Assembly (NCBI RefSeq): GCF_002794355.1
Contig: NZ_PGOI01000007.1
Location: forward strand, 248,001-312,000
Length of the DNA stretch: 64,000 nucleotides
Reading direction: 5' to 3'
Source: Pseudorhodobacter sp. MZDSW-24AT
GTDB lineage: Bacteria > Pseudomonadota > Alphaproteobacteria > Rhodobacterales > Rhodobacteraceae
Of this stretch, positions 9,630 to 18,409 are shown piece by piece. The notes beneath the pieces are model-generated. The model made no database searches. It was not told where the DNA came from and worked only from the letters and a program-made list of their open reading frames with translations. The translations under genes were made by a program, and so were the position numbers. Each line of letters begins with the position of its first letter. The stretch's first letter is position 1.

Positions 9630-10556
9630 ATGAACTGGATTTCGAACTACGTCCGCCCGAAAATCAACTCGCTCTTCTCGCGCCGGGAAGTGCCCGAGAA
9701 CCTGTGGACGAAGTGTCCCGAATGTGGAACCATGCTGTTTCACCGCGAATTGGCAGAAAACCTGAACGTCTGCTCGAACTGCGATCACCATATGGCGATC
9801 AGCCCGCGCGACCGGTTCAAATCCCTGTTCGACACCGGCATTTTCACCGAAGTGAAGGTGCCCGAGCCTGTCGCCGACCCGCTGCATTTCAAGGATCAGA
9901 AGAAATATCCTGACCGTCTGAAAGCCGCGCAAAAGACCACCGGCGAGAAAGAGGCGATGCTGGTCGCCGAAGGCGAAATGGGCCGCACGCCGATTGTGGC
10001 CGTGGCGCAGGATTTCAGCTTCATGGCAGGCTCCATGGGCATGTATGTCGGCAATGCCATTCTGGCCGCCGCCGAACGCGCCGTGAAACTGAAGCGCCCC
10101 TTGGTGCTGTTTTCGGCCGCAGGTGGCGCGCGGATGCAAGAAGGCATCCTGTCGCTGATGCAGATGCCGCGCACCACGGTGGCGGTGCAGATGCTCAAGG
10201 AGGCGCGGCTGCCCTATGTCGTCGTGCTGACCCATCCCACCACCGGGGGCGTGACCGCATCCTATGCCATGCTGGGCGATGTGCAGATTTCCGAACCCAA
10301 CGCCCTGATCTGCTTTGCCGGGCCGCGTGTGATTGAACAGACCATCCGCGAAAAGCTGCCCGAAGGGTTTCAGCGCGCGGAATACCTGCTGGATCACGGG
10401 ATGCTGGACCGCGTCACCCACCGCAAGCAGATGCGTGATGAGTTGATCACCATTCTGCGGATGCTGACCGGGCAATCGCCCGCCATCAAGGCCGATCTGC
10501 CGCCCCCGGCCGCGCCGGAACCGGCCCCGGTGACGCCACCCCCGGCTGCGGGCTGA
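9630..10556 (+). CDS. accD: Acetyl-CoA carboxylase carboxyltransferase subunit beta
   Basis: A 308-aa subunit that, with AccA, transfers the carboxyl group from carboxybiotin to acetyl-CoA, giving malonyl-CoA for fatty acid synthesis. The four-Cys zinc ribbon is at residues 30-55 (KCPECGTM, VCSNCDHH). The carboxyltransferase core follows with GARMQEGILSLMQM, THPTTGGVTASYAMLGD and FAGPRVIEQTIRE. The C-terminus is a short Pro/Ala-rich tail (residues 290-308) of no clear function. folC begins within 3 bp of the stop, giving the accD-folC pair common in proteobacteria. Confidence 0.97.
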   Translation: MNWISNYVRPKINSLFSRREVPENLWTKCPECGTMLFHRELAENLNVCSNCDHHMAISPRDRFKSLFDTGIFTEVKVPEPVADPLHFKDQKKYPDRLKAAQKTTGEKEAMLVAEGEMGRTPIVAVAQDFSFMAGSMGMYVGNAILAAAERAVKLKRPLVLFSAAGGARMQEGILSLMQMPRTTVAVQMLKEARLPYVVVLTHPTTGGVTASYAMLGDVQISEPNALICFAGPRVIEQTIREKLPEGFQRAEYLLDHGMLDRVTHRKQMRDELITILRMLTGQSPAIKADLPPPAAPEPAPVTPPPAAG

Positions 10557-10558
10557 TC

Positions 10559-11830
10559 TTGGCCAGCGGGTCCGACGCGATACTGGAACGGATGATGACC
10601 TTGCACCCCAAGGTCATCGACCTCACGCTTGATCGGATGCACCGGCTGCTGGACGCGTTGGGCCACCCCGAGCGCGCGCTGCCCCCGGTGATCCATATTG
10701 CCGGGACCAATGGCAAAGGCAGCACGCAAGCGATGATCCGCGCCGGGCTCGAGGCTTCGGGGGCACGCGTCCACGCCTATACCTCGCCGCATCTGGCGCG
10801 CTTTCACGAACGCATCCGCCTTGCCGGCGCGTTGATCAGCGAACCCGCCCTGACGGCGTTGCTGGATGAATGCGTGCAGGCCAACGGGCCGGAAGCGATC
10901 ACCTTTTTCGAGATCACCACCGCCGCTGCACTGCTTGCCTTTGCCCGCACCCCGGCGGAGTTCACCTTGCTCGAGGTGGGTCTGGGCGGGCGGCTGGATG
11001 CCACCAATGTGATCGAGCGCCCGGCGCTGACCATCATCACGCCGGTCAGCCTCGACCATCAGCAATATCTGGGTGAGACCTTGCCCGAGATCGCAGGGGA
11101 AAAGGCCGGGATCATCAAGCGTGGCGTGCCGGTGATCATCGGGCCGCAAACGCCCGAAGGCCTTGCGGTGATCGAGGCGCGGGCCGAACGGCTGGGCGCG
11201 CCGATTCTGGCCTTTGGCCAGCATTGGCATGTGGCCGAAGACCGGGGCCGCCTGATCTTTCAGGATGAGACCGGCCTCTTGGACCTGCCCTTGCCCAATC
11301 TGCCGGGGCCGCATCAGATTCAGAACGCCGGGGCGGCCATCGCCGCGCTGCGCGCGCTTGGCCATGGCGAAGCCGCCTGCGAGGCAGCCGTCACCCGCGC
11401 GGACTGGCCCGCCCGGATGCAGCGCCTGCGCCATGGGCCGCTGGTCGAGATGGCGCCGCAGGTCGAGCTGTGGCTGGACGGCGGGCATAACCCCGCCGGG
11501 GGCGAGGCGATTGCCGCCACGCTGGCGCGCCTGCCGCAGCGGCCGACACATCTGATCTGCGGGATGCTGAACACAAAGGATGTGACGGGCTACATGCGCC
11601 CCTTGGCGGGACATGCGGCGCATCTGCATGCGGTCTCTATTCCGGGCGAGAAAAACACACTTGCCGCCGAAACCACCCGCGATGCGGCACGCGCGGTTGG
11701 CCTGCCCGCAACGGCGGCGGGCTCTGTCGGTGAGGCATTGGCCGCCATCACCGCAGCCGAACCTGCGGCACGGGTGCTGATCTGCGGCTCGCTTTATCTG
11801 GCGGGCGCGATCCTGCGCGAGAACGGCTAG
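10559..11830 (+). CDS. folC: Folylpolyglutamate synthase / dihydrofolate synthase
   Basis: A protein of up to 423 aa that adds glutamate to dihydropteroate and to tetrahydrofolates. It has the Mur-ligase-like P-loop HIAGTNGKGSTQAM near residue 47, AYTSPHLARFHERIRL, LEVGLGGRLDATNV and GGHNPAGG in the C-terminal domain. The start is uncertain: TTG at 10559 keeps the usual SDAILERMM N-terminus, while the ATG at 10592 would give 412 aa. It immediately follows accD. Its stop overlaps that of the convergent TetR gene: the four bases CTAG at 11827-11830 contain TAG on both strands. Confidence 0.93.
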   Translation: MASGSDAILERMMTLHPKVIDLTLDRMHRLLDALGHPERALPPVIHIAGTNGKGSTQAMIRAGLEASGARVHAYTSPHLARFHERIRLAGALISEPALTALLDECVQANGPEAITFFEITTAAALLAFARTPAEFTLLEVGLGGRLDATNVIERPALTIITPVSLDHQQYLGETLPEIAGEKAGIIKRGVPVIIGPQTPEGLAVIEARAERLGAPILAFGQHWHVAEDRGRLIFQDETGLLDLPLPNLPGPHQIQNAGAAIAALRALGHGEAACEAAVTRADWPARMQRLRHGPLVEMAPQVELWLDGGHNPAGGEAIAATLARLPQRPTHLICGMLNTKDVTGYMRPLAGHAAHLHAVSIPGEKNTLAAETTRDAARAVGLPATAAGSVGEALAAITAAEPAARVLICGSLYLAGAILRENG

Positions 11831-12453
11831 TCCCGCAGGCCGTAGCGGGCCATGAACATCTGAACCGCGCCGCGCACCGCGCGCCGCCCGCTTTCGGCGG
11901 TGATCTGGTGATCCATGCGGAAGACCAGCTTTTCCATCAGCCCGGCCTTGCACAGCTGGATGAACTGCTCTGCCGCCAGATCCACATCGTCAATCTGGAG
12001 CGCATCCTTTTGCACAAGAAGGTGCAGATGGTGCACAAGGCGATCATGCACCAGTCCCGGCCCGTTGCGATAAAAATCGCGGGCGAGTTCCGGGAAACGC
12101 GCGCCTTCGCCGACGATCAGCCGACAGGCATTCTGCCCGAAATCGGACAGGATGAACCCGGCAATCCGCTCTCCGGCCAAGGTCAGCATCGCCTCGACCG
12201 ACATCAAAGGGTCGATCTCGGCTTCAACCTCATCGGCCTGCCGCAAGCATTCCTGTGCGCAGATTTCCTTGAACAACAACTGCTTGTCGGGGAAATAGGC
12301 ATAAAGCGTGGCCTTGCTGACCCCGGCCTCGCGCGCGATGTCATCGACCGAGGCGCCGTCAAAGCCGTCGCGCAGAAACACCGCGCGCGCGCCTTCCAGC
12401 ACCTGATCGAACTTGCGCCCGCGGCGCACCCCTTGTTGTGCGGCTGTTGTCAT
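11827..12453 (-). CDS. TetR/AcrR family transcriptional regulator
   Basis: A 208-aa regulator. Residues 15-62 form the TetR helix-turn-helix (VFLRDGFDGASVDDIAREAG, then VSKATLYAYFPDKQLLF). The C-terminal half is an all-helical ligand domain of AefR-like type, ending in a helix with MFMARYGLRD. The ATG at 12453 fits family length. It lies downstream of a small exported-protein gene on the same strand, and upstream of that gene are three palindromes built on TGAAC/GTTCA, likely its own operators. TetR proteins with such sites often repress efflux pumps, but no pump gene is present nearby. The inducer is unknown. Confidence 0.93.
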   Translation of the reverse strand: MTTAAQQGVRRGRKFDQVLEGARAVFLRDGFDGASVDDIAREAGVSKATLYAYFPDKQLLFKEICAQECLRQADEVEAEIDPLMSVEAMLTLAGERIAGFILSDFGQNACRLIVGEGARFPELARDFYRNGPGLVHDRLVHHLHLLVQKDALQIDDVDLAAEQFIQLCKAGLMEKLVFRMDHQITAESGRRAVRGAVQMFMARYGLRD

Positions 12454-12523
12454 GGCCCCCCCGTTTTGGCGACCATAGGTCAGGAGCACCAAGGGGGGCA
12501 AGCCGCGCCGAGGCAGCAAAAGG

Positions 12524-12694
12524 TTATTTGCACACCGTCACGGCCGGCTTGGGCGCGGCGGTGCAGCCTTTGGTCGAGCTGGTGGTCTGGTCGTCCTGCG
12601 GCCAGCTCAGGTGTGGCAGATCGACGGAAAAACCGGCGGCCATGGCCGAACCCGCGCTGAGGGCCAAGGTCAGGGCAATTGCAAGGACACGCAT
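12524..12694 (-). CDS. Small exported protein (56 aa), upstream of tetR
   Basis: A 56-aa reading frame from ATG 12694 to TAA at 12524-12526. The first 19 residues form a convincing signal peptide (MRVLAIALTLALSAGSAMAA, cleavage after AMA), leaving a mature peptide of about 37 residues with two Cys (KGCTAA and TVCK at the very end), a Trp and a Thr/Ser stretch. The two Cys could make a disulfide in the periplasm. I do not recognise a family. It lies about 70 bp upstream of tetR on the same strand, and palindromes at 12710-12784 sit in its promoter region, so it is probably co-regulated with tetR. Signal peptide, GC-rich codons and position argue that it is real. Confidence 0.72.
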   Translation of the reverse strand: MRVLAIALTLALSAGSAMAAGFSVDLPHLSWPQDDQTTSSTKGCTAAPKPAVTVCK

Positions 12695-12709
12695 GAGACA
12701 CTCCTGATT

Positions 12710-12727
12710 CTGAACTGTTGGGTTCAG
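12710..12727. promoter_or_regulatory. Inverted repeat, candidate TetR half-site pair
   Basis: CTGAAC and GTTCAG are separated by 6 bp. This is the closest of three related inverted repeats upstream of the 56-aa gene and tetR, sharing the TGAAC/GTTCA arms. It is weaker than the other two because of the longer spacer. Confidence 0.45.
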
Positions 12728-12733
12728 AATATA

Positions 12734-12749
12734 TGAACCGATCGGTTCA
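12734..12749. promoter_or_regulatory. Perfect 16-bp palindrome, likely TetR operator
   Basis: TGAACCGATCGGTTCA is a perfect 16-bp palindrome 40 bp upstream of the 56-aa exported-protein gene, which is followed by tetR. TetR dimers bind palindromes of this size, and autoregulation is common in the family. The AT-rich stretch to its right suggests a promoter region. Binding by the neighbouring repressor is inferred. Confidence 0.7.
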
Positions 12750-12769
12750 CCTTTTCAAGAATTAAATAT

Positions 12770-12784
12770 ACTGAACGGTTCAGT
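12770..12784. promoter_or_regulatory. Second TetR operator-like palindrome
   Basis: ACTGAAC and GTTCAGT form perfect 7-bp arms around one central base. It shares the TGAAC arm with the 12734-12749 palindrome. With it, the site brackets the AT-rich segment 12750-12769, consistent with repression across the promoter. Confidence 0.6.
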
Positions 12785-12881
12785 TTTTGCATGCGCAGCG
12801 GCGCCGCGCGTGCAGTGCAGGCGCGGGGGTAGAGAAGCGGGGCGTGAAACGGGCGGCGGCGGTGCCTGTGACAGCCCGCGC

Positions 12882-12919
12882 AGGGGGCTCTGCCCCCTCA
12901 CCCCCGGAGTATTTCAGAA
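12882..12919. repeat. Dispersed intergenic repeat, copy A (GC-rich hairpin plus conserved tail)
   Basis: AGGGGGC and GCCCCCT pair around TCT (12882-12898), followed by a CCCCCGGAGTATTTCAGA tail. Read on the minus strand, the tail and hairpin resemble the copy at 41708-41758. It sits just after the trhO stop, where it could also act as a 3' hairpin. Confidence 0.55.
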
Positions 12920-12928
12920 AGGTGCAAA

Positions 12929-13831
12929 TCAGGGGCCTAGATGGCTTTCGCCACGGGCGGCGGCCAGATCCATCTGGTGCTGGCGTTCGCGGAAGCGCGC
13001 CCGGTCCGCCGGGGAGTATTCGTCAACGCAAGCCGCGCAGCAGACGCCTTTTTCATAGGCAGGATGCGCCCGGCCTTCGGGGGTGACAGGGCGGCGGCAG
13101 GCGCCGCAGCTTTCGTTTTGCCCCGGCACCAGCCCATGGCCGACCGAGACGCGGGCGTCGAAGACATAGCATTCGCCTTGCCACAGGCTTTGGTCCTGAG
13201 GGACCTCTTCGAGATATTTCAGGATGCCCCCCTTGAGGTGGAAGACATCCTCTACCCCTTGCGACAGGAGGTAATTGGTGGATTTCTCGCAGCGGATGCC
13301 GCCGGTGCAGAACATGGCGATGCGCTTGTTGTGAAAGCGGTCGCGGTTTTCCTGCCACCACTGCGGGAAGTCGCGGAAGCTGCGGGTGGCCGGGTCCACC
13401 GCCCCCGCGAAGGTGCCGATGGCCACCTCGTAATCGTTGCGGGTGTCGATCACCGCCACATCCGGTTGCTGGATCAGGTCATTCCAATCCGCCGGGGTGA
13501 CATAATGCCCGACCCGCGCCTTGGGGTCGACATCCGGCACCCCCATGGTGACGATCTCGCGCTTCAGCCGCACCTTCATGCGGCCAAAGGGCATGGTTTC
13601 GGCGGTGCTTTCCTTCCAGTCGAGATCGGCGCAGCCGGGCAGCGCGCGGATATGGGCGAGCACCGCATCAATGCCGGCCCGCGGCCCCGCGATGGTGCCG
13701 TTGATCCCTTCGGTCGCGAGGAGCAGCGAGCCGCGCACGCCTTGTGCCGCGCACAGCTCTGCCAGCGGCGCGCGCAAGGCGGCCGGATCGGGAAAGCGGG
13801 TGAAATGATAAAGCGCGGCGATGATGAGCAT
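12929..13831 (-). CDS. trhO: tRNA uridine(34) hydroxylase (rhodanese-related)
   Basis: A 300-aa protein of the TrhO/YceA family, which uses O2 to hydroxylate wobble uridine 34 in certain tRNAs. It has an N-terminal acylphosphatase-like domain (residues 1-90), a central rhodanese domain with the active-site loop MFCTGGIRCEKSTNYL, and a C-terminal Cys cluster (ESCGACRRP, CCAACVDEY) that probably binds metal. The ATG at 13831 gives the normal family start; the frame stays open upstream without matching the family. It is divergent from pncA, with 117 bp between them. Confidence 0.93.
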   Translation of the reverse strand: MLIIAALYHFTRFPDPAALRAPLAELCAAQGVRGSLLLATEGINGTIAGPRAGIDAVLAHIRALPGCADLDWKESTAETMPFGRMKVRLKREIVTMGVPDVDPKARVGHYVTPADWNDLIQQPDVAVIDTRNDYEVAIGTFAGAVDPATRSFRDFPQWWQENRDRFHNKRIAMFCTGGIRCEKSTNYLLSQGVEDVFHLKGGILKYLEEVPQDQSLWQGECYVFDARVSVGHGLVPGQNESCGACRRPVTPEGRAHPAYEKGVCCAACVDEYSPADRARFRERQHQMDLAAARGESHLGP

Positions 13832-13948
13832 AGGCGCGGCATAAGACAAGCCAAGGCGCGGATCAAGCCACCGCCCGTGCCAAGCCCTGATTGACAGGGC
13901 GCCGCCAATCCCCGAGGACTGGGGAAAAGCCAGACCGGAGGTTCCCCG

Positions 13949-14557
13949 ATGCGCCCAGCCGATGACGCCCTGATCGTGATTGATGTGCAGAATGATTTCT
14001 GTCCCGGCGGCGCCTTGGCGGTGGCGGGCGGCGATGCCATCGTGCCGGGCCTCAACCGGATGATGGCCGATGCGGCCTGCGTGGTGCTCACGCAGGACTG
14101 GCACCCGGCCAACCACGCGTCTTTCGCCGCCAACCATCCGGGGGCCGCGCCCTTCAGCCTGACCGAGATGGACTATGGGCCACAGGTGCTGTGGCCCACG
14201 CATTGCGTGCAAGGCAGTGCCGGGGCCGCGTTTCACCCCGATCTGGACGTGGCGCGCGCCGATCTGATCCTGCGCAAGGGTTTTCGCCCCGCCATCGACA
14301 GCTATTCCGCCTTTTTCGAGAATGACCGCCGAACCGCCACCGGCCTGCACGGCTATCTGCAAGACCGCGGCCTCCGGCGGCTGGTGCTGGCCGGGCTCGC
14401 CACCGATTACTGCGTGGCCTATTCGGCGCTGGATGCGGCACGTCTGGGCTATGCCGTGACCGTCCGCATGGACCTGTGCCGCGCCATCGACCTTGACGGC
14501 AGCTTGGCCCGGATGCGGGCCGAGATGCAGGCGGCAGGCGTTATTTTGCAGGAGTGA
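13949..14557 (+). CDS. pncA: Nicotinamidase
   Basis: A 202-aa isochorismatase-fold enzyme converting nicotinamide to nicotinate. Asp12 in VIDVQNDFCPGG, a Lys in LILRKGFRP and the Cys in LATDYCVAYSAL form the expected Asp-Lys-Cys triad. The metal-binding residues are in TQDWHPANHASF. A GGAGG motif precedes the ATG at 13949. It is followed 74 bp downstream by pncB, so this pair supplies the two salvage steps nicotinamide to nicotinate to nicotinate mononucleotide. Confidence 0.96.
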   Translation: MRPADDALIVIDVQNDFCPGGALAVAGGDAIVPGLNRMMADAACVVLTQDWHPANHASFAANHPGAAPFSLTEMDYGPQVLWPTHCVQGSAGAAFHPDLDVARADLILRKGFRPAIDSYSAFFENDRRTATGLHGYLQDRGLRRLVLAGLATDYCVAYSALDAARLGYAVTVRMDLCRAIDLDGSLARMRAEMQAAGVILQE

Positions 14558-14631
14558 CCGGTGTCAAGGCAACTGGACACGCCGCCGCGCAGTTGATTTA
14601 ACAGCGCAAATCCTGCGCAGGAGCCGCTTTC

Positions 14632-15924
14632 ATGGTCGACATCGCAACCCGCGTCTACAATCACAAGTGGAAGGTCGACACCATCGTCCGCTCGCTGATC
14701 GACACCGACTTCTACAAACTGCTGATGTGCCAGTCGGTGTTTCGCAACAAGCCCGAAACCACTGTCACCTTCAGCCTGATCAACCGCACCAAAAGCATCC
14801 GGCTGGCCGATCTGATCGACGAAGGCGAATTGCGTGAGCAGCTGGACCATATCCGCACCCTGCGGCTGTCGCGCGGCGAAAGCACGTTCCTGCGGGGCAA
14901 CACCTTTTACGGCAAGCGGCAGATGTTCCGCCCCGATTTCATGGAATGGTTCGAAGGCCTGCAACTGCCGCCCTACCATCTGGAAAAGCACGACGGCCAA
15001 TATGAGCTGACGTTTGAGGGCAAGTGGCCCGAAGTGATGATGTGGGAAATCCCGGCGCTTGCGGTGCTGATGGAGCTGCGCTCGCGCGCGGTGCTGCGCA
15101 CCATGGGTCGGTTCGAATTGCAGGTGCTTTATGCCCGCGCCATGACCAAGCTGTGGGAAAAGATCGAGACGCTGCGCCGGATCGACGGGCTGAAACTGGC
15201 CGATTTCGGCACCCGCCGCCGCCATTCCTTCTTGTGGCAGGATTGGGCGGTGCAGGCCTTGATCGAAGGGATGGAAGGCAAATTCATCGGCACCTCGAAC
15301 TGCCTGATCGCCATGCGCCGCGAGGTGGAGGCGATCGGCACCAATGCGCATGAATTGCCCATGGTCTATTCCGCGCTGGCCAATTCCGATGCCGAACTGG
15401 CGCAGGCGCCCTATCAGGTGCTGGCCGACTGGCATGAAGAGCATGACGGCAATCTGCGCATCATGTTGCCCGACACCTATGGAACCGAAGGCTTTCTGGC
15501 GCGCGCGCCGGAATGGCTTGCGAAATGGACAGGCATTCGCATCGACTCGGGCGATCCCGCGACGGGGGCGGAAACCGCCATCCGCTGGTGGAAAGCGCGC
15601 GGCGAAGACCCGCAGGACAAGCTGGTGATCTTCTCGGACGGGCTGGATGTGGACAAGATTGCCGAATTGCACGCGCAATTTGCCGGCCGCGTGAAGGTGT
15701 CCTTTGGCTGGGGCACCATGTTGACCAATGATTTCCGCGGCTTGGCCCCAGACGATGGGCTGGCGCCGTTCAGTCTGGTCTGCAAGGCGATTGCCGCCAA
15801 TGGCCGCCCGACTGTCAAGCTGTCGGACAATCCGAACAAGGCAATGGGCCCCGAGGACGAAATCGCCCGCTACAAGCGCGTGTTCCGGGTGGGTGCGCAG
15901 GCCCCGATGGATGTGGTGGTCTGA
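14632..15924 (+). CDS. pncB: Nicotinate phosphoribosyltransferase
   Basis: A 430-aa enzyme making nicotinate mononucleotide from nicotinate and PRPP with ATP. It shows the family landmarks: LIDTDFYKLLMCQSVF near residue 22, FGTRRRHSFLWQ with the histidine phosphorylated in the reaction, GTSNCLIAM, RIDSGDP and KLSDNPNKAMGP. Length and start are typical. It is downstream of pncA on the same strand and convergent with the phosphate transporter gene, only 6 bp separating the stops. Confidence 0.97.
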   Translation: MVDIATRVYNHKWKVDTIVRSLIDTDFYKLLMCQSVFRNKPETTVTFSLINRTKSIRLADLIDEGELREQLDHIRTLRLSRGESTFLRGNTFYGKRQMFRPDFMEWFEGLQLPPYHLEKHDGQYELTFEGKWPEVMMWEIPALAVLMELRSRAVLRTMGRFELQVLYARAMTKLWEKIETLRRIDGLKLADFGTRRRHSFLWQDWAVQALIEGMEGKFIGTSNCLIAMRREVEAIGTNAHELPMVYSALANSDAELAQAPYQVLADWHEEHDGNLRIMLPDTYGTEGFLARAPEWLAKWTGIRIDSGDPATGAETAIRWWKARGEDPQDKLVIFSDGLDVDKIAELHAQFAGRVKVSFGWGTMLTNDFRGLAPDDGLAPFSLVCKAIAANGRPTVKLSDNPNKAMGPEDEIARYKRVFRVGAQAPMDVVV

Positions 15925-15930
15925 CCGCGC

Positions 15931-17409
15931 TCAGGAAAAGGCGGTCAAGGCCAGAAAGATCAGCGACGACATGATCGCCGCCATCGGCACCGTGATCACC
16001 CAAGCCGCGCCGATCGTGAGGAAATGCGCGCGCCGCACCAGCTTGCGGCGGCCCCGCTCGGCCGGGTCCACCGGCTTGCCCTTTTCGATGCCCAAGCGGC
16101 GGGCTTTGCGTTCGGCATCCCATTCGCGGTAAAAGCCCACGCCAAACACCGCGCCCACCGCGATATGGGTGGAGCTGACAGGCAGGCCCAAGGCGCTGGC
16201 CACGATCACCGTGATCGCCGCCGACAGCGCCACGCAATAGGCGCGCATCGGGTTCAGCTTGGTGATCTCGCCGCCCACCATGCGGATCAGCTTGGGGCCG
16301 AACAGCACCAGACCAAAGGAAATCCCGGCGGCGCCAATGATCATCACCCAAAGCGGAATGGTCACCTGCGCACCGGCGCCGCCGTCCTGCACGGCATGGG
16401 CGATGGCGGCCAAGGGCCCGACCGCATTGGCCACATCATTGGCCCCATGCGCAAAGGACAACAGCGCCGCCGAAACCACCAGCGGCAGAGCAAACAGTTT
16501 CTTCAACGATTTCTTGCGGTTCTCCAGCCCTTCGGACTGCCGCCGCACCATGGGGCGCGCGGCCAGCGTGACCGCAACCCCAATCGAAAGCCCCAGCAGC
16601 AGACCGCCGGTCAGCGACACGTCGACCACGCGGCGCAGGCCCTTGACCGCCAGATAGGCCGAAAAGGCGCCCGCCATCAGCCCGATCAGCACCGGCACCC
16701 AGCGGCGGGCCGCGCCGATCTTGTCGGGCACATCGTTGATATAGGCTTTGATAAAGGCCAGAAACAGCGCCGCGATGACGCCGCCCAGCAAAGGCGAGAT
16801 CACCCAGCTGGCGGCGATCTGCCCCATCGTCGGCCAGTTCACCGCGCCAAAACCGGCGGCCATGATCCCGGCCCCCATCACGCCCCCCACGATGGAATGC
16901 GTGGTCGAAACCGGCGCCCCCACCCATGTGGCAAGGTTCAACCACAGCGCCGCCGCCAAAAGCGCCGCCATCATCGCCCAGACAAAGGTGTCAGGGTCCG
17001 CCACCGCCTCGGGGGACACGATCCCGCCCGAGATGGTGGACACCACATCCCCCCCGGCGATCAGCGCGCCCGCCGTTTCGAACACCGCCGCGATGATCAG
17101 CGCGCCGCCCATGGTCAGCGCATTGGCCCCCACGGCCGGCCCCATGTTGTTGGCCACATCATTGGCCCCGATGTTCAGCGCCATATAGGCCCCAAAGGCC
17201 GCCGCCGTCACCAGAATGACGGTCGAGGACGATCCGCCCGCCAGCACGATGGCCGCCACCGCGCAGACCAGAATGAACAGCACGCCAAGGCTGATCGCGA
17301 TCATCGGGCGGCTGACGAAAAGCAAGGCCTGCTCCAGCTGCACGATGCGGCCCAAGTCCTTGTCCAGCGTCTTCCACTGGTTCTGCGGCGGGGTCGGCTG
17401 AGAGGTCAT
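15931..17409 (-). CDS. PiT family inorganic phosphate transporter
   Basis: A 492-aa polytopic membrane protein with the two PiT signature repeats: LNIGANDVANNMGPAVGANA near residue 80 and SFAHGANDVANAVGPLAAI near residue 325. These form the inverted-repeat core of the low-affinity, cation-coupled phosphate permease. The N-terminal about 40 residues before the first helix are soluble and acidic/basic mixed. The start at ATG 17409 follows a promoter-like gap containing a short palindrome. No phoU-like DUF47 gene is next to it, unlike many PiT loci. Confidence 0.93.
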   Translation of the reverse strand: MTSQPTPPQNQWKTLDKDLGRIVQLEQALLFVSRPMIAISLGVLFILVCAVAAIVLAGGSSSTVILVTAAAFGAYMALNIGANDVANNMGPAVGANALTMGGALIIAAVFETAGALIAGGDVVSTISGGIVSPEAVADPDTFVWAMMAALLAAALWLNLATWVGAPVSTTHSIVGGVMGAGIMAAGFGAVNWPTMGQIAASWVISPLLGGVIAALFLAFIKAYINDVPDKIGAARRWVPVLIGLMAGAFSAYLAVKGLRRVVDVSLTGGLLLGLSIGVAVTLAARPMVRRQSEGLENRKKSLKKLFALPLVVSAALLSFAHGANDVANAVGPLAAIAHAVQDGGAGAQVTIPLWVMIIGAAGISFGLVLFGPKLIRMVGGEITKLNPMRAYCVALSAAITVIVASALGLPVSSTHIAVGAVFGVGFYREWDAERKARRLGIEKGKPVDPAERGRRKLVRRAHFLTIGAAWVITVPMAAIMSSLIFLALTAFS

Positions 17410-17430
17410 GTCATGCGCCTGTTACTGTGG

Positions 17431-17443
17431 CGTTACGCCAATG
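17431..17443. promoter_or_regulatory. Short palindrome upstream of PiT gene
   Basis: TGGCG and CGCCA arms surround three bases about 25 bp before the PiT start codon. It could be an operator. I compared it with the PhoB box (two CTGTCAT-type repeats) and found no convincing match. Function is unassigned. Confidence 0.25.
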
Positions 17444-17494
17444 TCACACGGGCGCTGACTATCCGTTCACAATCGGCCGCACAACCGCTTTCCC

Positions 17495-18409
17495 TCAGCC
17501 CAGACAGCGCCCGGCGAACATCAGCGCCCGCGCGATATGGCGCGCATGCACCGGGTCCTCCGGCGGCAGGCGCGGCGCCGCCCACCCGACCGAGGCCAAG
17601 GTGCGCGCCAGCGTGAAGGCATCCACCGCCTCGGGCGCGGCCAGCCCATAGCCTTCACACAGCGCGGCGCGGATCTCGGCATAGGCAGGCTCATAGAGGT
17701 TCTGTGACAGCACGGTGCCCAGATCATACAGCCGGTAGCCAAAGCCGGAATCGTCAAAATCGATCAGCGAAAGTGAACCATCGTTCACAAGAACATTCTC
17801 GCGCAGCACATCGGCATGGATCAGACCCAGCGCATCCCCCTGCCGCGCCAGCGCGCCCGCCAGCCAGACCCGCGCCTCGGCCAGCATCCCGGCCTCGCGC
17901 GCAGTCAGCGCCGGATGTTCCCAGAACCGCCCCCAGAACGGCGCCTCGCCCACCAGCCCTTCGCGGTCCCAGCGCGGGCGGGCAAAGCCTTCGGGCAGCA
18001 CCAGCGCATCGGTTACCGCATGCACCCGCGCCAAAAGCTGTCCCAAGGCGTGATGCTGCGCCGCCTGCTCCGCGCCATGCCCCGCCAGCGGCACCCCGGC
18101 CTCCCCCATGGGGGCGCCGTCGACCCATGCCACGACCGAGGCCATGCGCCCCGCCCTCAGCACCGCCAGATGCCCCCCCTCGGGCAAGGCGACCGCCGCC
18201 GGAACCGGCAGCCCGGCGTCGGCCAGCGCCGCACACCACCACAGCTCCGACCGGATCGCCGCCGCCGACTGATAGCCACGCCGATGCAGGCGCAAGGCCG
18301 CGCGCCGCCCACCCGGCAGCGCCAGTTCATAAACCGCGTTTTCCCGCAGGCGCAGCGCGCGGGTGATCTGCCCGCCCCAGCGCCCCGCGGCTTCCTCGGC
18401 CTCGGTCAT
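17495..18409 (-). CDS. APH-family small-molecule kinase (hydroxylysine kinase-like)
   Basis: A 304-aa protein with the aminoglycoside phosphotransferase/choline kinase fold. The catalytic loop is LIHADVLRENVLV and the metal-binding motif is SLIDFDDSGFGYRLYDLG. The N-lobe contains a beta strand pair with ALRLHRRGY. Its start overlaps the stop of the class III aminotransferase as ATGA, so the two are co-translated. In animals and many bacteria, kinases of this type phosphorylate an amino alcohol (hydroxylysine or ethanolamine-like) that a paired aminotransferase-fold enzyme then cleaves. That pathway role is inferred from the pairing; the substrate is unknown. Confidence 0.85.
   Translation of the reverse strand: MTEAEEAAGRWGGQITRALRLRENAVYELALPGGRRAALRLHRRGYQSAAAIRSELWWCAALADAGLPVPAAVALPEGGHLAVLRAGRMASVVAWVDGAPMGEAGVPLAGHGAEQAAQHHALGQLLARVHAVTDALVLPEGFARPRWDREGLVGEAPFWGRFWEHPALTAREAGMLAEARVWLAGALARQGDALGLIHADVLRENVLVNDGSLSLIDFDDSGFGYRLYDLGTVLSQNLYEPAYAEIRAALCEGYGLAAPEAVDAFTLARTLASVGWAAPRLPPEDPVHARHIARALMFAGRCLG

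Noticed and set aside
17410..17494. PhoB box upstream of the PiT transporter
   Set aside because: Only one half resembles CTGTCAT and the spacing fails; I kept only the short palindrome as an unassigned element.
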